A DNA stretch of 10,773 nt from an uncultured Brachyspira sp. (GTDB taxonomy: Bacteria; Spirochaetota; Brachyspiria; Brachyspirales; Brachyspiraceae): positions 1-10,773 of the forward strand of contig CAKVCJ010000036.1 of NCBI GenBank assembly GCA_934725655.1, given 5' to 3'. The position numbers and the translations under genes are program-made. Below are positions 7,656 through 10,773 of the stretch, in pieces (within the stretch, counting starts at the first letter, position 1; the number at the start of each line of letters is the position of its first letter). Under the pieces are notes generated by a model. It saw only the letters and a program-made list of their open reading frames with translations, was not told where the DNA came from and did no database searches.

Positions 7656-7743
7656 TTACCGCACGTTAAGCGATGTTATCAATATAAATTTATTTTGAAT
7701 GTTAAGTTTAATTATATATGAAATTTAGTTTACCGTGCGTTAA
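7656..7743. repeat. Pair of 14-bp near-palindromic motifs 74 bp apart
   Basis: TTACCGCACGTTAA (7656-7669) and TTACCGTGCGTTAA (7730-7743) differ only in the two central bases. Because each is nearly self-complementary, they are both direct and inverted repeats, and they bracket 60 bp of A/T-rich DNA. Their role is unknown; regulator sites or the ends of a small element are possible. Confidence 0.5.
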
Positions 7744-7839
7744 TTTAGCTATAAAACTAAACAAAACTTGGGCGGGGATGCTTTTTTTAATTAAATAAAA
7801 AACATAAATTAAGTTAAAATATTAAAATAGATTATAATC

Positions 7840-7863
7840 TCTATAGGGTGGGGTTTCTATAGA
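7840..7863. other. Short hairpin with G-rich loop
   Basis: TCTATAG (7840-7846) and CTATAGA (7857-7863) form a 7-bp stem with loop GGTGGGGTTT. It is not followed by a U-tract, so it is not an obvious terminator. Confidence 0.35.
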
Positions 7864-7896
7864 AATTTCAAATATTTTAAATTAAAAAAATTATTT

Positions 7897-7925
7897 TTGA
7901 CAAACTTAAAAATTTTTAGTATATA
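7897..7925 (+). promoter_or_regulatory. Promoter 1, upstream copy of a duplicated promoter
   Basis: TTGACA (7897-7902), a 17-bp spacer, TATATA (7920-7925), continuing into a TA run to about 7930. It matches promoter 2 in 26 of 29 positions. A transcript from here would carry about 230 nt of leader through repeat copy B before reaching the TPR start codon. Confidence 0.65.
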
Positions 7926-7970
7926 TATATTACATGTAAAATAAAACTAATGGGATTTAATACTATTTTA

Positions 7971-8102
7971 TATTTGCACTTTTTTGTTCTTTGACGAAGT
8001 CCGCACCGCGACTGAAAGGAGTCCTTCAGGGCGACCGAAGCAAGTGCCTGCGACCGTAGGAAGTACCTTTAGGTATGGGTGCGAAGGCGGGAAAAAGAAC
8101 AA
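7971..8102. repeat. Copy B of the dispersed GC-rich palindromic repeat family
   Basis: TTGTTCTTT (7984-7992) and AAAGAACAA (8094-8102) are perfect 9-bp inverted ends. The flank TATTTGCACTTTTT (7971-7984) recurs next to copy D. Inside are GACGAAGTCCGCACCG, the hairpin CTGAAAGG-AGT-CCTTCAG (8012-8029) and a tandem pair of 19-mers (8031-8049 and 8050-8068, 16 of 19 identical). Its G+C content is far above that of its surroundings. It shares the core GGAGTCCTTCAG and CGACCGAAG with copy C in inverted orientation. Confidence 0.75.
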
Positions 8103-8109
8103 CAAAAAA

Positions 8110-8138
8110 TTGACAAACTTAAATTTTTTGAGTATATA
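8110..8138 (+). promoter_or_regulatory. Promoter 2 of the TPR gene
   Basis: TTGACA (8110-8115), a 17-bp spacer, TATATA (8133-8138). Transcription would start near 8145, only about 17 nt before the start codon, and the Shine-Dalgarno sequence TAGGA (8150-8154) would lie in that short leader. Confidence 0.75.
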
Positions 8139-8161
8139 AAAATAATATATAGGAATCAAAA

Positions 8162-9109
8162 ATGCCAAAAATATCTAATTATCTTTTTAGTAAACATATA
8201 GAAAAATGCAAAATATCATTAGAAGCTTTTGAAGAAAGAGAAGTTCCAGATTTAAAAGATAATTTTAAAGAAGAAGCAGAAAAAATTCTATATGAGGCAA
8301 ATAATTTTTTAAATAGCATTGATGCATTTAATTATTCTGATTTTCATTATTTTAACAGTAAAGCAGAAAATTTTAATGATGGATTAAACAGAATACTTGA
8401 AACATTCTATATAAAAGAGCCTGACGAACTTTATACTTATAACAGGTTTATTGAGTATTTTCATTATGATAAAACTATGTTTAACGATGAAAATGATGAA
8501 ATAGATATTAATGATTTAGATACTTTAGATGAATATTTCGATTGCAACACTAATGGCGTTGCTCTAAACAATATGAGAGAATATAGAAATGCTATAGATT
8601 ATTATAGTAAAGCTATAGACTTGATTGATTATTATGCATTAGCTTATTATAACAGGGGACTTGCTAGAAGTAATTTGGGATTTTTTAAAAAAGCTATAAA
8701 GGATTATGACAAAGCTATAGAATTAAGTAAAAATTATAAGGACGCTTATTATAACAGAGGGTTTGCTAAAAATAATGCTAATTTACATAAAGAAGCTATT
8801 GAAGATTATAATAAGGTTATAGAGTTAGACCCTAATAATATAGATGCATATAATAATAGAGGAGTTTCTAAAAATTATTTACAGCTTTTTGATGAGGCTA
8901 TGAAAGATTTTAATAAGATTTTAGAGTTAGAGCCTAATAATTATTGTGCTTATGGCAACAGAGGCAATTCTAAAAATGATTTAGGTCTTTATAAAGAGGC
9001 TATTGAAGATTATGACAAAGCTATAAAAATTAATCCAAATTATTCAGATGCTTATTATAACAGAGGAAATTCAAAAAAAGAATTAGGTTTATTTAAAGAA
9101 GCTATATAA
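8162..9109 (+). CDS. 5' fragment of the TPR gene, expressible 315-residue product
   Basis: This is the part of the broken gene that keeps its own promoter, Shine-Dalgarno sequence and ATG. It would give the N-terminal domain plus TPR 1-5 and the first helix of TPR 6, ending at EAI before the ochre codon. Such a truncated repeat protein could still fold, so it might be a functional short form. Confidence 0.6.
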   Translation: MPKISNYLFSKHIEKCKISLEAFEEREVPDLKDNFKEEAEKILYEANNFLNSIDAFNYSDFHYFNSKAENFNDGLNRILETFYIKEPDELYTYNRFIEYFHYDKTMFNDENDEIDINDLDTLDEYFDCNTNGVALNNMREYRNAIDYYSKAIDLIDYYALAYYNRGLARSNLGFFKKAIKDYDKAIELSKNYKDAYYNRGFAKNNANLHKEAIEDYNKVIELDPNNIDAYNNRGVSKNYLQLFDEAMKDFNKILELEPNNYCAYGNRGNSKNDLGLYKEAIEDYDKAIKINPNYSDAYYNRGNSKKELGLFKEAI

Positions 9110-9964
9110 GATTATGATAATGCTATAAAATGGAAACCTAACGATATAAATGCTTATCTTAATAGAGGAAATGCTAAATACGATTTAGAATTATACGAAG
9201 AAGCTATAAAAGATTATGACAAAATTATAAAATTGGATACTAATTATGTAGATGCTTATTATAATAGGGCAAATGCAAAAAGAGAGCTGGGTTTATATAA
9301 GGAATCTATAAAAGATTATGATAAAGCTATATATCTAAATCCTAATTATAGTGATGCATATAATAATAGAGGGCTTGCTAAAAGTGAGTTAGGAATGTAT
9401 GAAGAAGCTATAAAAGATTATGAAGAATCTATAGATTTATGTGCTGATAATCCAGAAGCATATTATAATATAGGAAGTGCTAAATATGATTTGGACCTTT
9501 TAAAAGAATCAATTAAATATTATGATAAGGCTATAGAATTAAGACCAACTTACAGTGAAGCATATAATAACAGAGGACTTTCTAAAAATGATTTAGGACT
9601 TTATAAAGAGGCTTTAAAAGATTATGATAAATCTATAGAGTTAAACCCAGATGACAGCAATACTTATAATAATAGAGGGCTTACTAAATATAGTTTAGGA
9701 TTATATAAAGAAGCTATAAAAGACTATACTAAGGCTATAGAATTAACTCCTGATTATACCAATGCTTACGGTAATAGAGGAAGTGCTAAAGATGAATTAG
9801 GACAGTATAAAGAAGCTATAAAAGATTATGATAAAGCTATAGAATTAGAACCGAATACAGCTTATTTATATAATGATAGAGGCTGGGTTAAGAAAAATGC
9901 GGGGCTATATAAAGAAGCTTTGAAAGATTATAAAAAAGCTTTAGAATTAGATCCTAATAATGAA
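8639..9964 (+). repeat. 102-bp tandem repeat array encoding TPR 2-14
   Basis: Thirteen consecutive units with a 102-bp period, one per 34-residue TPR, with no insertion or deletion between them. Words such as AAAGAAGCTATAAAAGATTA and GATGCTTATTATAA recur from unit to unit, so recombination could change the number of units. Confidence 0.85.
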
Positions 9965-9967
9965 TAA
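9233..9967 (+). CDS. 3' fragment of the TPR gene, unlikely to be translated alone
   Basis: Continues in the same frame after the internal stop, covering TPR 8-14 (the coding sense resumes at 9110 with the second half of TPR 6). The only candidate start in this form is a TTG inside a repeat, without a Shine-Dalgarno sequence. I regard it as the remainder of the pseudogene, not an independent gene. Confidence 0.3.
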   Translation: MDTNYVDAYYNRANAKRELGLYKESIKDYDKAIYLNPNYSDAYNNRGLAKSELGMYEEAIKDYEESIDLCADNPEAYYNIGSAKYDLDLLKESIKYYDKAIELRPTYSEAYNNRGLSKNDLGLYKEALKDYDKSIELNPDDSNTYNNRGLTKYSLGLYKEAIKDYTKAIELTPDYTNAYGNRGSAKDELGQYKEAIKDYDKAIELEPNTAYLYNDRGWVKKNAGLYKEALKDYKKALELDPNNE

Positions 9968-10034
9968 GCAATAAGAAATATGCAATGTCTTAAAGAAGAA
10001 CATGGCTTGAAATAAAATTAGCTTTATTGGAATT

Positions 10035-10069
10035 ATAAACTAAAAATTTTTTAATTTATGATTTTTTTA
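10035..10069 (+). terminator. Possible A/T-only terminator after the TPR gene
   Basis: ATAAACTAAA (10035-10044) pairs with TTTAATTTAT (10050-10059) with one mismatch, and GATTTTTTTATT follows. The stem lacks G-C pairs, so the call is weak. Confidence 0.35.
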
Positions 10070-10071
10070 TT

Positions 10072-10129
10072 CAACTTTTTCCAGCCTTACACGGTGTGGA
10101 CTTCGTCAAAGTTGCAAAAAGTGCAAATA
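10072..10129. repeat. Short copy (D) of the palindromic repeat family
   Basis: CAACTTT (10072-10078) and AAAGTTG (10108-10114) are inverted ends. The interior CACGGTGTGGACTTCGTC is the reverse complement of the left arm of copy B (GACGAAGTCCGCACCG) with small changes. The flank AAAAAGTGCAAATA matches TATTTGCACTTTTT of copy B on the other strand. The whole middle core is missing. Confidence 0.65.
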
Positions 10130-10214
10130 CTACAACTTTATATTTTATAATATATCTTCAATATAATATAACATCTAAAATTTAACGTACACCTAAAAGG
10201 TAGATTTCATAAAA

Positions 10215-10347
10215 TGCAGTTCTTTTGGTTCTTTTATACCAATACCGCAGGCACTTCCTTCGGTCGTCCTGAAGGACTCCCTTTGGTCGTAAAAGAACTG
10301 GTGTGCTGCACGGTGTGTACTTCGTTAAGGGCAAAGCCCTGCAAATA
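10215..10347. repeat. Long copy (C) of the palindromic repeat family, inverted relative to B
   Basis: CAGTTCTTTT (10217-10226) and AAAAGAACTG (10291-10300) are perfect 10-bp inverted repeats. They enclose ACCGCAGGCACTTCCTTCGG and TCGTCCTGAAGGACTCC, the reverse complement of the copy B core. Outside the right arm, CACGGTGTGTACTTCGT and TGCAAATA (10340-10347) again match B and D. Short hairpins such as TCCTTC/GAAGGA lie inside. A 62-residue - strand open frame crosses it but has no sign of being a gene. Confidence 0.7.
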
Positions 10348-10388
10348 TTTTAATTTAAACAAATAATTTTTTATATAATATATGTTTT

Positions 10389-10421
10389 TCAACTTTTCCC
10401 GTGGCAAAAGTTGCAAAAGCA
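10389..10421. repeat. Minimal copy (E) of the palindromic repeat family
   Basis: CAACTTTT (10390-10397), an 8-base loop CCCGTGGC, and AAAAGTTG (10406-10413), then CAAAAGCAC. The left words equal those starting copy A, and the right words resemble the end of copy D. It appears to be a repeat reduced to its arms. Confidence 0.55.
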
Positions 10422-10482
10422 CTTATTAATTTTTTATTATAATCTATTTTTAAGTTTTAGTATTTTTAAGCCATATAAAAAA

Positions 10483-10773
10483 TTATCTGAAAAATTCAGC
10501 AATACTATAAAATATAAAATGTAATATTAATGCAGGTATACCAATTACAATTAGAAGTACAATCTTAAAAATATTAAATAAAGTACTAAATATTCCAGTA
10601 AAAATTAATTTTATATTATAAAATATACCGGGATACGCTTTTTTCCCATTATTATTTTTTATATTTTTATCTGCATTATTTTCTATCAAAAGAGATATAA
10701 CTTTTTTTTCCATATCAATATCTCTATACTCATTATTTTTTTTATATGAAATTTTATGAAGTGCAGTATCTCC
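10483..10773 (-). CDS. C-terminal part of an ankyrin-repeat protein with hydrophobic tail, 5' part outside the window
   Basis: The - strand frame enters from the right edge and gives 96 residues. It begins GDTALHKISYKKNN and continues VISLLIENNADKNIKNNNGK, the helix-turn-helix and loop pattern of ankyrin repeats, which mediate protein-protein contacts. An internal Met at 10713 is not the start, because the ankyrin pattern (GDTALH) lies upstream of it in the same frame. The last 48 residues, from about PGIFYNIKL to IAEFFR, are very rich in Ile, Leu and Phe and could form one long or two short membrane helices. This suggests an ankyrin domain anchored by its C-terminus. The number of repeats and the N-terminal signal lie outside the window. 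The product's role is unknown. Confidence 0.75.
   Translation of the reverse strand, partial: GDTALHKISYKKNNEYRDIDMEKKVISLLIENNADKNIKNNNGKKAYPGIFYNIKLIFTGIFSTLFNIFKIVLLIVIGIPALILHFIFYSIAEFFR

Larger units (their letters stand above)
7630..8161. other. 530-bp intergenic region upstream of the TPR gene
   Basis: No credible gene. It contains, in order, a pair of 14-bp motifs (7656 and 7730), a G-rich patch GGGCGGGGATGC (7770-7781) followed by seven Ts, a hairpin with a G-rich loop (7840-7863), promoter 1 (7897), repeat copy B (7971-8102) and promoter 2 (8110). A 66-residue - strand open frame lies over the repeat; it follows the repeat sequence and has no ribosome binding site. Confidence 0.6.
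8162..10015 (+). pseudogene. TPR-repeat protein gene broken by two in-frame stop codons
   Basis: One continuous frame would encode about 617 residues: a unique N-terminal domain (1-124) rich in Asp, Glu, Asn, Phe and Tyr, fourteen tetratricopeptide repeats of 34 residues (about 125-601), and a 15-residue tail ending in KEEHGLK. The consensus unit is DAYYNRGxAKxxLGLYKEAI followed by KDYDKAIELxPNxx. TPR arrays form superhelical protein-binding scaffolds; the partner is unknown. Codon 316 is TAA (9107-9109), exactly where sister repeats have Lys or Glu (EAI-K/E-DYD), so one base change (AAA or GAA to TAA) explains it. A second TAA (9965-9967) falls right after the last repeat, and the frame then runs 15 more codons (AIRNMQCLKEEHGLK), which look like a normal capping helix, to TAA 10013-10015. 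The frame is otherwise intact, so decay is recent. There is no signal peptide. The start has TAGGA 7 bp upstream and promoter 2 behind it. Confidence 0.75.

Noticed and set aside
7968..8168. 66-residue - strand open frame across repeat copy B
   Set aside because: It simply translates the repeat (GRPEGLLSVAVRTSSK), has no ribosome binding site, and would overlap the promoter and start of the TPR gene.
9107..9109. Programmed readthrough or reassigned TAA in the TPR gene
   Set aside because: TAA ends other genes here (flaA, tpiA, nth), and no recoding signal is apparent; ordinary nonsense mutation is simpler.
8639..9964. Regular 102-bp repeats considered as a CRISPR-like or satellite array
   Set aside because: The period is 34 codons and every unit reads as a TPR; there are no invariant repeats with unique spacers.
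10390..10413. Hairpin CAACTTTT/AAAAGTTG considered as a terminator for the ankyrin gene
   Set aside because: No U-tract follows on either strand, and its words match the repeat family arms.
10234..10422. 62-residue - strand open frame across repeat copies C and E
   Set aside because: It is another reading of the repeat family with no Shine-Dalgarno sequence and no protein-like composition.

Overview
The window is low-GC DNA that most resembles an intestinal spirochaete of the genus Brachyspira. The main evidence is the almost complete spirochaetal flagellar sheath protein FlaA at the left end. A/T-ending codons, a MKK-type lipoprotein and a large TPR protein made of near-identical units agree with this. 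The genus call is recognition from family knowledge, not a database match.

Left part (1-4146, all + strand): flaA (only its extreme 5' end is cut off), a hairpin, then a YcaC/ISOC-like cysteine hydrolase gene and tpiA 18 bp apart, closed by a strong intrinsic terminator. Next come a secreted DUF3298-type protein and nth (endonuclease III), whose Shine-Dalgarno sequence overlaps the upstream stop codon. This is mostly housekeeping: motility, glycolysis and base-excision repair.

Middle (4147-7627): a non-coding gap with a decayed palindromic repeat, then two divergent genes sharing one control region (5680-5957). On the - strand is a zinc alcohol dehydrogenase carrying a lipoprotein signal peptide and an Asn/Ser/Gln-rich tether. 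Its promoter has a 19-bp spacer filled by a dyad, as in MerR-family-activated promoters. On the + strand is an OppA-like peptide-binding lipoprotein with a consensus sigma-70 promoter and a clear terminator.

Right part (7628-10773): accessory-looking DNA. A 530-bp intergenic region holds a near-palindromic motif pair, a G-rich hairpin, a GC-rich mosaic repeat, and two near-identical promoters flanking that repeat. The right-hand promoter drives a 14-unit TPR gene broken by two in-frame ochre codons (316th codon and at the start of the last 15 codons), so it looks like a recent pseudogene. Three more members of the repeat family follow (10072-10421), from full-length to a bare hairpin. The window ends in the 3' part of an ankyrin-repeat gene on the - strand with a hydrophobic C-terminus.

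I see no tRNA, rRNA, CRISPR array, transposase, phage gene or replication origin. The strongest leads are the membrane-tethered alcohol dehydrogenase with its MerR-like promoter, the modular intergenic repeat family, and the twin-promoter/pseudogene TPR locus.
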